Source of the DNA: CAYLNM01 sp964385045
GTDB taxonomy: Bacteria; Planctomycetota; Phycisphaerae; Phycisphaerales; SM1A02
DNA length: 51,581 nt
Reading direction: 5' to 3'
Assembly: GCA_964385045.1 (NCBI GenBank)
Contig: CAYLNM010000016.1
Location: 1-51,581 of the forward strand
Shown here: piece by piece, positions 17,159 to 26,358 of the stretch
How positions within the stretch are numbered: position 1 is the stretch's first letter
Layout: every line of letters begins with the position of its first letter
Position numbers and translations under genes: made by a program
The notes under the pieces: generated by a model
What the model saw: only the letters and a program-made list of their open reading frames with translations
What the model was told of the DNA's origin: nothing
Database searches by the model: none

Positions 17159-18690
17159 GGGGCACCCCCCGGGCCGCGGGCGGCCCGCTGCTGGATGAGA
17201 CGGACGAGCTCGGCCACGCGCGGGTTGCCGGGCGACAGTCGACCGGCCTCCCGGGCGAACCGCATCGCGTCCTCGACCTGCCCGGCGCTGCCGAGGATCG
17301 CGCCGAGGTGGACGTAGGGCTCCCACCGGCCCGGATGGCGGCGGCGGGTGAGCTGGAGCTGGGCGAAGGCCTCGCGGCGACGCTGCGGCTGGCGGTCGAT
17401 CGCCAGCCCGAGGTGCAGGTTCGCCGAGAAGTGCGTGGGCTCGATCTCCAGCGCCCGGCGGGCGGCGGCCTCCGCCGCCTGCCATTCGCCGCGGCCGTGG
17501 TGGATCCGGGCGACCATCGCGTGGGCGGCCGCGAGCCGTGGGCTCGCGTCGACCGCGCGACGGGCGAGGCGGAGGGCGGCGTCGTCGTCGCCGTCGGCGA
17601 GCCGGGCCTCGGCGAGGGCGAGGGCGAGCGGGGCCTCGCCGGGCAGGGCCTCGAGCCCGTCGGCGAGCACGGTGGTCGCGCGGGCGAGGTCCCCGGACTC
17701 GCGGAGGGCGGTGCCCAGGAGGACCCGCGCCGCCGCGTCGCGGGCCGGGTCGACCACGAGCGGCTCGAGGACCGGGATCGCCTCGTCCGAGCGTCCGGCC
17801 TCGATCAGGGCCCGGGCCCGGGCGAGATCGGCCTGCTCGCCGACCCAGTACCGCTGCTGCTCGAGCACCCAGGGGTCGTCGTCGTCCCACGTGATGGAGC
17901 TGCCCGCTCCGGCCTCGAGCTCGATCGCCGCCTCCTCGTCGCGGCCGAGGCGGCTCAGGGCGCGCCCGAGCAGGAAGCGGGCGTGGGGCGTCGCCTCCCC
18001 GGCGTTCCGCATGGGCACGAGGATCTCGGCCAGCGCCGCCTCGTGCCGGCCCTGCTGGATCCAGAGCCGGGCGAGGCCGAGGCGGGCGGGACGGAAGCCG
18101 GGCTCGAGCTCCACCGCCCGCAGCAGGTCGGCCTCGGCCATCGGGAGCTCGCCGAGGTCGATGCGCCAGAGTCCGCGCCGCGCCACCGGGGCGGGGCGGT
18201 CCGGGGCCAGCTCGACCGCCCGCGTGAGGTCGGCGACGGCGCCCGGGAGGTCGCCGCGCGCCCGGCGCAGGCGGGCCGAGTGGTACCAGGAGGCCGCGTC
18301 CTCCGGCTGCATCCGCAGCACCTGGTCCCAGGCCCGCCGCGCCGCCTCGTCGGCCCCATTGGCCTGGAGGGCCATCGCGACCTGATACCGCGGCACGGGG
18401 TCGGCCGGGTCCGCGTCCGCCGCGTCGGCGTAGCGGTGCACGAGGGCGCGGGCCCGGCGGTCCATGTCGAGATCGTCGGACGGGCGGATCGCCGCGCCGA
18501 CGGCGAGCTTGCCGCTCGCGGCCGCGGTCGTGCCGCTGGCGTCCCGGGGGGCGGCACCGGCCGCCGCGTCCGCCCCGGGCTCGGCGCCGGGCGTGCCGAC
18601 GTCCGACTCGCCACCTCCGCCGCACGCGGACAGGAGGGCGAGCATGGACACGAAGGCGGCGCACGCTCCCCCACGTCCCCGGATGAGCAT
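17155..18690 (-). CDS. TPR-repeat lipoprotein
   Basis: The 511-residue protein has a lipoprotein signal (LLSAC, acylated Cys about residue 22) and at least eight tetratricopeptide-like helix pairs from residue about 70 to the end. Examples are AVADLTRAVELAPDRP, EADLLRAVELEPGFRP and AAARRALEIEPTHFS. It is predicted to be anchored in a membrane and to scaffold protein-protein contacts. It is translationally coupled (ATGA overlap) to the CRTAC1/UnbV gene, so the two products probably act together. A longer open frame reaches 18816, but the ATG at 18690 sits right before the lipoprotein signal, and an AGGTGGG lies just upstream. Confidence 0.85.
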   Translation of the reverse strand: MLIRGRGGACAAFVSMLALLSACGGGGESDVGTPGAEPGADAAAGAAPRDASGTTAAASGKLAVGAAIRPSDDLDMDRRARALVHRYADAADADPADPVPRYQVAMALQANGADEAARRAWDQVLRMQPEDAASWYHSARLRRARGDLPGAVADLTRAVELAPDRPAPVARRGLWRIDLGELPMAEADLLRAVELEPGFRPARLGLARLWIQQGRHEAALAEILVPMRNAGEATPHARFLLGRALSRLGRDEEAAIELEAGAGSSITWDDDDPWVLEQQRYWVGEQADLARARALIEAGRSDEAIPVLEPLVVDPARDAAARVLLGTALRESGDLARATTVLADGLEALPGEAPLALALAEARLADGDDDAALRLARRAVDASPRLAAAHAMVARIHHGRGEWQAAEAAARRALEIEPTHFSANLHLGLAIDRQPQRRREAFAQLQLTRRRHPGRWEPYVHLGAILGSAGQVEDAMRFAREAGRLSPGNPRVAELVRLIQQRAARGPGGAP

Positions 18691-19027
18691 GTCCCACCTG
18701 TCACGGCGACGGCTGCGACGTCGACGCACGGGCCCGATGCTAGCGAACGTCGGTGCCCGGCGCGAAGCCCCGTCTTCCTCTTCGCCGGGGGGAGGCGGCC
18801 GGTCGTCCCCGGCCATGCGTCCGTCGGGGCCGGTGACGGGGCGCGGCCGCGACCCCGTCGCCGCCCTCGATCCGGTCCCCGGCCATGCGTCCGCCGGGGC
18901 CGGCGATGCGCCCCGGGAGAACGCCGCGGTCCCGGCGCGCGACGCGGCCCCCGGTCCGAGAACCGGGGGCCGCGCCGATGAGCCAGGGTCGGCGACGCCG
19001 GGCGGCGCCGCCGCGACGGGCGTCAGG
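18691..19027. other. Gene-free stretch with promoter-like site, direct repeat and hairpin
   Basis: No gene was found. A TAGCAT at 18737-18742 on the minus strand is a possible -10 for the TPR/CRTAC1 operon. A motif of about 30 bases containing CCGGCCATGCGTCCG occurs at about 18806-18838 and again at about 18877-18906 with a few changes. A perfect hairpin lies at 18943-18974. Confidence 0.55.
18943..18974 (-). terminator. Perfect 13-bp GC hairpin downstream of the lamin-tail gene
   Basis: Stem 18943-18955 pairs perfectly with 18962-18974 around a 6-base loop. It lies about 54 bases after the stop of the minus-strand gene ending at 19028. There is no T-tract on either side, so it could be a weak intrinsic terminator or an mRNA-end stabiliser. 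The assignment rests on position. Confidence 0.5.
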
Positions 19028-21463
19028 TCACGGGGTCGGGCAGTCGCCGAACGCCGAGACCAGCGTCAGCAGATCCTGGAAGTCCACCGACCCGTTGCCG
19101 TCGAAGTCGGCGTCGCAGGGCGTGCCCGGCTCGCACGGACCGAAGTCCGAGAGGAGCGAGAGCAGGTCCTGGAAGTCGACCGTGCCGTCGCCGTCGACGT
19201 CGCCCGGGCACGACGGCGGCTCGATGTCGCAGTCGACGTTCGGGCTGCCGGGGGTGTCGGTCGCGGCCGGCGAGGCGGCGTCGAAGGTGCCGATCGCCCA
19301 GACCGACGGATCGTTGGCGCACTGCCAGACGTGGCCGGGCAGGAACTCGCCGTCCGGGCCCACGTCGATGCCGCCGAGGGCGGCGCCGTACGCGAACTCG
19401 GTGTCGGCCGGCGGGTTCGGCTCCTCGATGATGCCGACCGCGTCGATCACCTCGAGCCACGCCGGGCTGTCGACCACGCCGTCGTCGTTGAGGTCGACGT
19501 CGGCCCCGATGCCCTCGATCAGGTTGCGGACCAGGAGGTGGGTGACGTTGTCACTGTTCTCCATGTTCAGGTCGCCGCTCGCGAGGATCAGGTCGGCCGA
19601 GAAGATGTCGCCGAGGGTGAAGGTGTCCTCGACCGCGAGGAAGAACCCGTCGGCCGGGATCGACAGACCGCTCAGCGGCACGACCTCCTCGATCACGCCG
19701 CTGCCGCCGGCGCCGCCAGGGCCGTCGCCGAGGATGACGTAGAAGAGACCGTCGAGGCTGTCGCCGGGGGTGCCGGCGAGCTCGAAGTACTCGTCGTCGT
19801 CCGGACCCGCCTCGCTCGGACGGATCTCGGTGATCTCGAGCCCGGCCGGGGCGACGACCTCGCACGAGTCGATGACGCCGTTGCCGTTGGCGTCGAGCTT
19901 CGGATCGGCGGCGATCTGGCACTCGTCGATCAGGCCGTCACCGTTGCAGTCGACGGCGATCCGGTCGGCGATCTCGCAGTCGTCGGGGATGTCGTTGAAG
20001 TTGCAGTCGGCCTGGGTGCCGTCCGCGATCTCGCAGACGTCGCCGATGCCGTCGCCGTCGCAGTCCTCCTGGCCGGGGTTCGGGATGCTCGGGCAGTTGT
20101 CGTTCTCGTCCGGGATCCCGTCGCCGTCGGTGTCGACCGCCTCGCCGCAGCCGGCGAAGGGCTCGCCGTCGGCCTGCGTGCCGGGCGACCACGGACCGAT
20201 CGCGCCCGCGACCTCGCTGTGCGGGACGAGCGGCTCGTCGCCGAAGAGGTCCGGGTCGCGGGTCAGCGACTGGTTCGGGGCGTCGCCCTCGAAGTAGGTG
20301 TACGCCGCGCGGGCCTGGCCGGTGTCGTCGAGGACGATGACGGTGTCGCCGCCGGTCGGGAAGTCGAACAGGCCGGTGGAGGCGGTCTGCACGGTCGCCC
20401 CGCCGAAGAGGCCGTTCGGGACGCCGCCGCCGAAGATCAGCACCACGCACTCGGGCTCGATCACGGTGCCGTCGGGGAACACGTGACGGACGGTGCCGCC
20501 GGAGACGATCTGCCAGCCGGTGACGTCGATCGGCTCGGCGGTGACGTTGCCGATCTCGATGAACTCGTCCTCGTTGAAGTCGACCTCGCCGTCGTTGTTG
20601 ATGTCGCCCGAGCCGTCGTTGGGCAGGAAGTAGATCAGCTCGTTGATGACGATCTGCTCGCACTCGTCTGGGATGCCGTCGCCGTCGGAGTCGACCTGGG
20701 TGCCGTCGGCGATCTCGCAGGCGTCGCCGATGCCGTCTCCGTCGCAGTCGGACTGGGTCGGGTTGGGAAGCTCGCAGTTGTCGATCTCGTCGGGCACGCC
20801 GTCGCCGTCCGCGTCCGGCGGCGGGGGCGGGCACTCGAGGTTGATCTCACCCGGGGTGTCGGTGCCGCCGATGCCGAAGTCGCCGACGAGCCAGGTGCCG
20901 TCGGGGCTGCAGCGGTAGGCGTGGGCGGGGACGAAGGCCCCGTCGGGCCCGACGTTCACGCCGCCGAGGGCCTCGGCGTAGAGCAGGTCGCCGAAGGGAG
21001 CCTCGAACAGGCCGACCGCGTCGAGGACCGAGGACCACGGGGTCACGTCGAGCACGCCGTCGTCGTCGGTGTCGAGGTCGTCGCCGTCGGCGCCGGTGAA
21101 CCCGTCGACCAGCACGTGGGTGACGTTGTCGCTGTTCTCGAAGTTCAGGCTGGTGGTGAGGTCGGCGGTCGTGATGGTGAAGGTGTCCTCGGCCGCGACG
21201 AAGAATCCGCTGCCGGGGATGGTCGCGCCGTCGAGGGGCACCACGGCCTCGATCACGCCGCTGCCGCCGGCACCGTCGCCGATCACGAGGTACGTCAGGC
21301 CGTCGAGCGACGCGCCCGCCGGTCCGGCGAGCTCGAAGTACTCGTCATTGTCGGGGCCGGGCATGTCGATGCGGACCTCGTTGATCTGCACCGTGCCGGC
21401 GTGGGCCAGTCCGGCGAGGCCGGTGGCGACGCCGACGGCCAGGAGGCCGTTTCGGGTGTTCAT
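19028..21463 (-). CDS. Secreted lamin-tail/TSP3-repeat protein with dockerin-like tail
   Basis: The 811-residue exported protein has a signal peptide ending HAG. It holds two long similar domains (about residues 23-235 and 540-735). Both open with an INEVR/ITEIR strand followed by DNDEYFELAG or DDDEYFELAG, and share matching later segments (GDGAGGSGVIE / GDGPGGAGGSGVIE and NFENSDNVTHVLV / NMENSDNVTHLLV). Between them lie thrombospondin-type-3-like Ca repeats (DGDGVPDEIDNC, DCDGDGIGDACE) and a lamin-tail-like domain (VINELIYF...FIEIGN). Two dockerin-like repeats (PGDVDGDGTVDFQDLL, DADFDGNGSVDFQDLL) end the protein. It is a likely cell-surface structural protein with many Ca sites. The ATG at 21463 has a GAGGAG upstream. 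The function is unknown. Confidence 0.82.
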   Translation of the reverse strand: MNTRNGLLAVGVATGLAGLAHAGTVQINEVRIDMPGPDNDEYFELAGPAGASLDGLTYLVIGDGAGGSGVIEAVVPLDGATIPGSGFFVAAEDTFTITTADLTTSLNFENSDNVTHVLVDGFTGADGDDLDTDDDGVLDVTPWSSVLDAVGLFEAPFGDLLYAEALGGVNVGPDGAFVPAHAYRCSPDGTWLVGDFGIGGTDTPGEINLECPPPPPDADGDGVPDEIDNCELPNPTQSDCDGDGIGDACEIADGTQVDSDGDGIPDECEQIVINELIYFLPNDGSGDINNDGEVDFNEDEFIEIGNVTAEPIDVTGWQIVSGGTVRHVFPDGTVIEPECVVLIFGGGVPNGLFGGATVQTASTGLFDFPTGGDTVIVLDDTGQARAAYTYFEGDAPNQSLTRDPDLFGDEPLVPHSEVAGAIGPWSPGTQADGEPFAGCGEAVDTDGDGIPDENDNCPSIPNPGQEDCDGDGIGDVCEIADGTQADCNFNDIPDDCEIADRIAVDCNGDGLIDECQIAADPKLDANGNGVIDSCEVVAPAGLEITEIRPSEAGPDDDEYFELAGTPGDSLDGLFYVILGDGPGGAGGSGVIEEVVPLSGLSIPADGFFLAVEDTFTLGDIFSADLILASGDLNMENSDNVTHLLVRNLIEGIGADVDLNDDGVVDSPAWLEVIDAVGIIEEPNPPADTEFAYGAALGGIDVGPDGEFLPGHVWQCANDPSVWAIGTFDAASPAATDTPGSPNVDCDIEPPSCPGDVDGDGTVDFQDLLSLLSDFGPCEPGTPCDADFDGNGSVDFQDLLTLVSAFGDCPTP

Positions 21464-22031
21464 GGTCTTCCAACTCCTCGGGATGGACGACGGTCCGGTG
21501 GAGGGTGCCACATCGCACGGCCTGCGCGTTCACGCAGCCGAACGACGAGACGCCTCCTGGGCGAGCGGGCTCGTCCGAATGCCCGCCCGTCGCGCCGGAA
21601 TCTCCTCTTTCTCACCGAGAGACTAGGCCATCCACTGGCGGGATCAACGCTGCACGAGGGCCTGAACGCGACTTGAACGCCGCGGCGGAACTGCGGCGGG
21701 CGGGCGATGTGGCGGGCTGGGGGCTTTGCGTCGTCCGCGGCGGCAAGGTCGTCGTGGCAGGGGAGGCGGGAGCGGCGGCCAGCGACCGAGGACGATGGGG
21801 CGGGGGTCGTCGCGGCGGCGGATGGCCGAGGCCGGGCGCGCGGTCGGGACGAGTCGCCGGGGAGCGACGGATCCGCCGGCAGGCGGCGGGCGGCGGGCGG
21901 CGGGCGGCGCGCGACGAGGCGATCCCGCGGCCGGAGCCGGGGGACCGCCTCGTCGATGGTGGCGGGATCGATCGGAGCGGGGGCCGGTCAGGCGTTCCCG
22001 CGGCCAGGGGGCGTCCGCTCCCCGGCGCCCA
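21464..22031. other. Gene-free stretch with possible promoter
   Basis: No convincing gene was found. On the minus strand TTGATC (21645-21650) and TAGTCT (21623-21628), with 16 bases between, could be the promoter of the lamin-tail gene. A run of about five CGG-rich heptamers lies near 21880-21910. The rest is very GC-rich without conserved coding signal. Confidence 0.4.
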
Positions 22032-22925
22032 TCACTTCTCCGGGACCGGGGCCGGACGCCGCGTCGCGGGGGCGGGCTCCGGGGACGGGGCCATCGCCGG
22101 CTCCGGCCGGGCCACGACCGCCGAGTCGCCGGGCTGCGGGATCAGATAGACCTCGACGCGGCGGTTGGCCGCCGCGCCGCCGCGGTCGGGATTGGGCACC
22201 ACCGGCCGCGTCTCCCCGTAGCCGGCGACCTTGATGCGCGGGGCGCCCACCCCCGCCGCGGTCAGGGCCCGCTGCACGGAGATCGCCCGGTGCACCGAGA
22301 GGTGCAGGTTCGTCGGGTGCTTGGCCCGGGTCTCGGGCCGGCCGATCGGCACGTTGTCGGTGTGTCCGACGACCTCGATGGCCAGGTCCGAGGCTTCGGG
22401 CAGCTGCAGGACGTCGGCGATCTCGCCGATGGAGCTGCTCGCCACGCTGCTGAGCTGGTCCGAGCCCAGGTCGAACGTGAGGTCGCTCGCGAACCGCACC
22501 ATGCCGAGGCTGGCGTCGAACTGCAGCAGGTCCGGCCGGCGGGCCGCGAGGTCGCTCAGGGCCCGGGTCACGCCCTGGGGCAATGGCCCGAAGTCGAGGG
22601 ACGAGAGCTCCTGCAGGGCCGCCTGGTTGGCCTCCTGCAGCTCGTCGAGCTCGCCGCCGAGGGCGGTCACCTGCGACCGGAGCTGCCGGTTCTCCGCCCG
22701 CACCTGCTGGACGCCCTCGCGGGCGACCTCGAGGTCGTTGCGGGCGGCGTCGCGGTCGGCCTCGGCCGCCGCGAGCTGCTCCTGGTACGAGCGATTGGCC
22801 GTGAGCAGCGAGTCGTAGCGATCCTGCGGGACGCAGCCGGTGGCCAGCAGGGCGAGGGGGGCCGCCGCGAGGGCGAGGGCCCGCAGTCGCCGACGGGGCG
22901 AGGCGAACGAGGGATGTCGTCGCAT
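22032..22925 (-). CDS. OmpA-family peptidoglycan-binding lipoprotein
   Basis: The 297-residue lipoprotein has a signal ending LLATGC (Cys about 31). A coiled coil follows (about 40-110, heptad-rich with Glu/Ala/Leu), then an OmpA-like domain at about 150-265. The peptidoglycan-binding core is visible: VVGHTDNVPIG, LHLSVHRAISVQRAL and ANRRVEVYL. The tail is Pro/Ala-rich. Relatives tether the envelope to peptidoglycan or act as stator-like MotB/Pal proteins. The coiled coil and the acyl anchor point to a Pal-like structural role. The start is the ATG at 22925, and CAGGAT 9 bases upstream may be a -10 for a leaderless message. It is divergent from the amidohydrolase gene. Confidence 0.87.
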   Translation of the reverse strand: MRRHPSFASPRRRLRALALAAAPLALLATGCVPQDRYDSLLTANRSYQEQLAAAEADRDAARNDLEVAREGVQQVRAENRQLRSQVTALGGELDELQEANQAALQELSSLDFGPLPQGVTRALSDLAARRPDLLQFDASLGMVRFASDLTFDLGSDQLSSVASSSIGEIADVLQLPEASDLAIEVVGHTDNVPIGRPETRAKHPTNLHLSVHRAISVQRALTAAGVGAPRIKVAGYGETRPVVPNPDRGGAAANRRVEVYLIPQPGDSAVVARPEPAMAPSPEPAPATRRPAPVPEK

Positions 22926-23391
22926 GGGTCGTGGATCCTGACTGTGCTGAGGGAGGGCTGCGCGCCGCCCTCCCGGGTCCTTCGAACCGTCCTCCGAGAC
23001 CGTGCGGTCCGTGCACGGGTCCGCGTCGGAGCCCGTCGACGTCCTGCCGACACGCGGACGGGCCGAGTGTACCGGTGGCCCGTGCCTCGGTGTCCGTCGG
23101 CGGCGGTTTCGCCGCCCGGCCACGGGGACGCGCGCCGGGCACGCCGCCGACTGCGCGGAGGACCCGGCCGCGACCTGCGCGCGACACGAGCGCCGGGGTG
23201 GCCGGGGATCGGCGTCGCCCGGATCCGGAACCGGGGCGGGCGACCGCGTCGAGCGGGCGTGGGGGCTCGCGATGCGCATCCGCACCGGTGCGGGCGGTCG
23301 CCATCAGCCGTTGGACCGGAGCCTCGCGGCCGCCGATCCGCCGAAGGCCCCCGTCACCGCGCGGCGGGGGTGGATAAATTGTCGGCCACGC
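22926..23391. other. Divergent intergenic region
   Basis: These 466 bases lie between the OmpA-like gene (minus) and the amidohydrolase gene (plus). No gene or known RNA was recognised. The AT-rich GATAAATT at 23373-23380, about 11 bases before the amidohydrolase ATG, is the only promoter-like element that stands out. Confidence 0.45.
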
Positions 23392-24786
23392 ATGCAGCAC
23401 GGTGAGGCCAGGACGGCGTCGGCGGTACGGGCGGGAACCGGTCGGGTTCTCGTCCGCGCGGGCACCGTGGTCGACGCGGCCGGGACCGACGCCTCGCCGG
23501 GCGGCCTGCTGCTCGAAGGCGGCCGGGTGCTCGCCGCCGGCGAGCTCCCCACGATCGGCGAGGTCGGGGACGCGGCCGTGCTCGACCGGCCGTTCTCCGC
23601 CGTCGTGCCGGCCTTCGCCAACGCTCACGCCCACCTCGACCTCTCCCACGTGGACCCGATCCCGGGCGGGGGCGACTTCACCGCGTGGATCGCCGCGATC
23701 CGCGCCGCCCGCCACCCCGACGACGCCTCGATCGCCCGGTCCGTTCGCCGCGGGATCGAGCTGTCGCTCGCCGGGGGGACGGCGGTGATCGGGGACGTCG
23801 CGGGGGCGGGCTCGGCGGTGCCCACCGCCGAGCTGCGGCGGTCGCCCCTGACGGGGGTCTCGTACCGCGAGGTGTTCGGCGTCGGCGGCCGGCAGGGGGC
23901 CGCCGCCGAGTCGATCGCGGCCCTCGCGGCCGAGGCTCGCGCGGCCGAGGGCACGGCCGGGCCCGGCGACCCGGTCCGCCGCGTGCGGCAGGGGATCTCG
24001 CCCCATGCTCCGTACTCCTGCGGACCGCGGGCCTACGCGGCGGCCGCGGCGAGCGGGCTGCCGGTGGCGACGCACCTCGCCGAGACGGTCGAGGAGCTGG
24101 CGTTCGTCCGCGACGGGGGCGGGCGATTCGAGGCCTTGCTCCGCGACATCGGGGTCTGGGACGACGCCATCGTCGATGGTCCGGATCCGATGGCCGCGAC
24201 CGGACGGCACGCGGTCGACGTCGTGCTCGAGGCCCTGGCCCGCGGGCGGGAGCAGGGCGGAGGCGAGCGCGGGGGCGGCGGCGGACGCGCGGACGACCCG
24301 TCCGCCCCCGACGCGCCCGTCCTCGCGGCCCACGGCAACTACCTGCGGCCCGACGACCCCGAGCGGCTCGCCGCGGCGGGCGTGGGCGTGGCCTACTGCC
24401 CGCGGGCGAGCAGCTGGTTCCGCCACCCGGCGGCGGGGTGGCCGTCGCATCCCTGGCGCGAGCTCGTGCGGGCCGGGGTCCTCGTGTGCCTCGGCACCGA
24501 CGGCCGCCCGTGCCTCGACACCGACGACCGGATCAGCGTGCTCGACGAGATGCGGTTCCTCGTGCGGCGGGACCGCGTGGCGGCGCGGGAGGTGCTGCCG
24601 CTGGCCACGACCGCGGGCGCCCGCGGGCTCGGCCTCGATCCGGACTGGCTGAGCTTCGCCCCGGGGCCGATCCTCGGCGTGCTCGCCCTGCCGTCGGACG
24701 CGGGGATCCACGGCGACCGCCTCGAGGCGGCGATGCGGACGAGCGACGCCCCGGAGTGGATCCTCGATCCGACGTGGCCGGCGTGA
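23392..24786 (+). CDS. Amidohydrolase-family deaminase/hydrolase
   Basis: The 464-residue metal-dependent hydrolase is of the amidohydrolase superfamily (SsnA/TrzN/aminofutalosine-deaminase-like group). It has NAHAHLDLS (metal His pair), GISPHAPYS, ATHLAETVEEL, LAAHGNYL and LGTDGRPCLDTDD as successive active-site motifs. One option is aminodeoxyfutalosine deaminase of the futalosine menaquinone pathway. Planctomycetes often use that route and its enzyme has similar spacing, but no other pathway gene is in the window. The ATG at 23392 has an AT-rich box just upstream and no clear Shine-Dalgarno. The stop overlaps the GTG of the next gene. Confidence 0.82.
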   Translation: MQHGEARTASAVRAGTGRVLVRAGTVVDAAGTDASPGGLLLEGGRVLAAGELPTIGEVGDAAVLDRPFSAVVPAFANAHAHLDLSHVDPIPGGGDFTAWIAAIRAARHPDDASIARSVRRGIELSLAGGTAVIGDVAGAGSAVPTAELRRSPLTGVSYREVFGVGGRQGAAAESIAALAAEARAAEGTAGPGDPVRRVRQGISPHAPYSCGPRAYAAAAASGLPVATHLAETVEELAFVRDGGGRFEALLRDIGVWDDAIVDGPDPMAATGRHAVDVVLEALARGREQGGGERGGGGGRADDPSAPDAPVLAAHGNYLRPDDPERLAAAGVGVAYCPRASSWFRHPAAGWPSHPWRELVRAGVLVCLGTDGRPCLDTDDRISVLDEMRFLVRRDRVAAREVLPLATTAGARGLGLDPDWLSFAPGPILGVLALPSDAGIHGDRLEAAMRTSDAPEWILDPTWPA

Positions 24787-25606
24787 GCGGTGCGGCGGGC
24801 GGTGGTGAAGGCTCCCGCGGCGGCCGGGGCCGCGGCTCCGGCGGCGGGGGCGGCCCCGGCGGCGGGCGAGCCCGCGGCCGCGGTGACCGGGCTTGGGCTG
24901 CTGCTCCGGCCCCGGCTGCTGCTCCGGCCCCGGCCCCGGCCCCGGCTCCGGCCCCCGGCCCGCGGCTCGGCCGCGCGGACCTCGACCTCGAGCCGGTCGA
25001 TCTCGCACGCCGGCTGCTGCGGGCCCGGCTGGTGGTGGTGGACGCCGACGGCACGCGGTGCGGGGGACGGATCGTCGAGACCGAGGCCTACCTCGGGGGC
25101 GAGGACCTCGCCTCGCACTCGCGGCACGAGCGGCGCACGCCGCGGAACGCGGTGATGTTCGGGCCCGCCGGCCACGCCTACGTCTACCTCGTCTACGGCA
25201 TGCACCACTGCTTCAACGTGACCGCGGCCCCCGAGCAGCGGGGCACGGCGGTGCTCGTGCGGGCGCTCGCGACGAGGGACGCGACCGGATGCGGGCGCGA
25301 CGGCCGCGGTGCCGCCGCGACGCGGAGCTCGGGGCGGGGCCCGGCCGCCTCTGTGCCGCGCTCGGCATCACCCGGGACGACGACGGGGTCGACCTCGCCG
25401 CCTCCCCGCGGATCCGGCTCGAGGACGCGTCCGACGCCCGGCCGCGGCGGATCCGCCGCGGGCCGCGGATCGGCGTGCAGTACGCCGGCCAGTGGGCGGA
25501 TCGACCGCTGCGATTCTGGGTCGACGGCCATCCGAGCGTCTCGGTCCGCCCGCCGCGGCCGAAGGGCGGCGGCACGCCCGCCCGCGGCGGTGGGCGGCCG
25601 AGCTGA
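24783..25606 (+). pseudogene. 3-methyladenine DNA glycosylase (AAG/MPG family), frame broken
   Basis: The N-terminal two thirds of an AAG-type glycosylase read well in one frame: RLLRARLVVVDADG, GRIVETEAYLGGEDLASHS, NAVMFGPAGHAYVYLVYGMHHCFNV, VLVRAL. The rest (EGRDRMRARR, LGAGPGRLCAALGI, PRIGVQYAGQWADRPLRFWV) reads in another frame. The change falls at about 25269-25274 and needs one lost base or two gained. Without it the first frame stays open into the downstream gene. It could be a real frameshift mutation, a sequencing error or recoding. The N-terminus has about 60 extra Gly/Arg/Ala/Pro residues. The GTG at 24783 overlaps the amidohydrolase stop. Confidence 0.8.
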
Positions 25607-25721
25607 CGGCCGAATCGCCGGGCGGCGACGGTTCCTCGGCCGCGCGGTCGGTCGGCGGAATATGATCAGGTCCTGGCGGGCCCGGCATGGCCGGCGTCCG
25701 CGAGGGGAGGAGGCCCGTCCC

Positions 25722-26129
25722 ATGAGCACCTCGTCACCGACCCCGGTGGACCTCAGCGAGATCGTCGCCGAGGGCCCGTACCCGCTCGAGGCGTTCAACT
25801 TCGTCCGCGAGGGCCTGAGTTACACCGCGCGCCGCGTGCACGGCTCAGGCGACCCGAGCCAGGAGCTCGACCGGCACGTCAGCGGCCCCGAGCTCTGCAT
25901 GGGCCTCCGCGACTTCGCGATCGAGCAGTACGGCTATCTCGCCCCGACCGTCCTCAGGCAGTGGCGGATCCGCCGCACCGACGACTTCGGACGCATCGTC
26001 TTCACGCTCATCGACCACGGCTACATGAGCAAGACCGACGAGGACACGCTCGAGGACTTCCGCGGCGTGTACGACTTCGGCGAGGAGTTCGCCGACGAGG
26101 TCCTGCGGCGGGCGATCGGCCGGGGCTGA
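25722..26129 (+). CDS. Minf_1886-family conserved protein
   Basis: The 135-residue cytoplasmic protein matches the Minf_1886 family, conserved in Planctomycetes and Verrucomicrobia. Typical segments are YPLEAFNFVREGL, RHVSGPELCMGLRDFAIEQYG, VLRQWRIRRTDDFGRIVFTLID and EDFRGVYDF. The function is unknown. The ATG at 25722 has a strong purine-rich ribosome site (GGGGAGGAGG) about 8-16 bases upstream. A TATGAT at 25661-25666 is a likely -10, so it probably has its own promoter. Confidence 0.88.
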   Translation: MSTSSPTPVDLSEIVAEGPYPLEAFNFVREGLSYTARRVHGSGDPSQELDRHVSGPELCMGLRDFAIEQYGYLAPTVLRQWRIRRTDDFGRIVFTLIDHGYMSKTDEDTLEDFRGVYDFGEEFADEVLRRAIGRG

Positions 26130-26344
26130 TCGCCCCGCGGCCGGCGGCGGCTCCGCACGCTGCCGGCGCCGGACCACGTGCGGCCCACCCACCCCGGGCC
26201 GGGCGGCATCCCGCAATCAGCCTCCCGCGACGACGATCGGCCGAGAGAGCCCCGGCCAGGCCGAGTGCCCGTTCGGTCCCGTCGCCCGTCGCACCGGGCG
26301 CGGCGCACGTCGTGCGGCGTTCGGCGTTCGGCGTCGGCACGCGG

Positions 26345-26350
26345 TATCTT
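26345..26350 (+). promoter_or_regulatory. Probable -10 element (TATCTT), leaderless start
   Basis: TATCTT lies 8 bases before the ATG at 26359 in GC-rich surroundings and no Shine-Dalgarno sequence is present. Transcription would begin at or within two bases of the ATG. No -35 is recognised. Confidence 0.4.
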
Positions 26351-26358
26351 CTCCCGAC

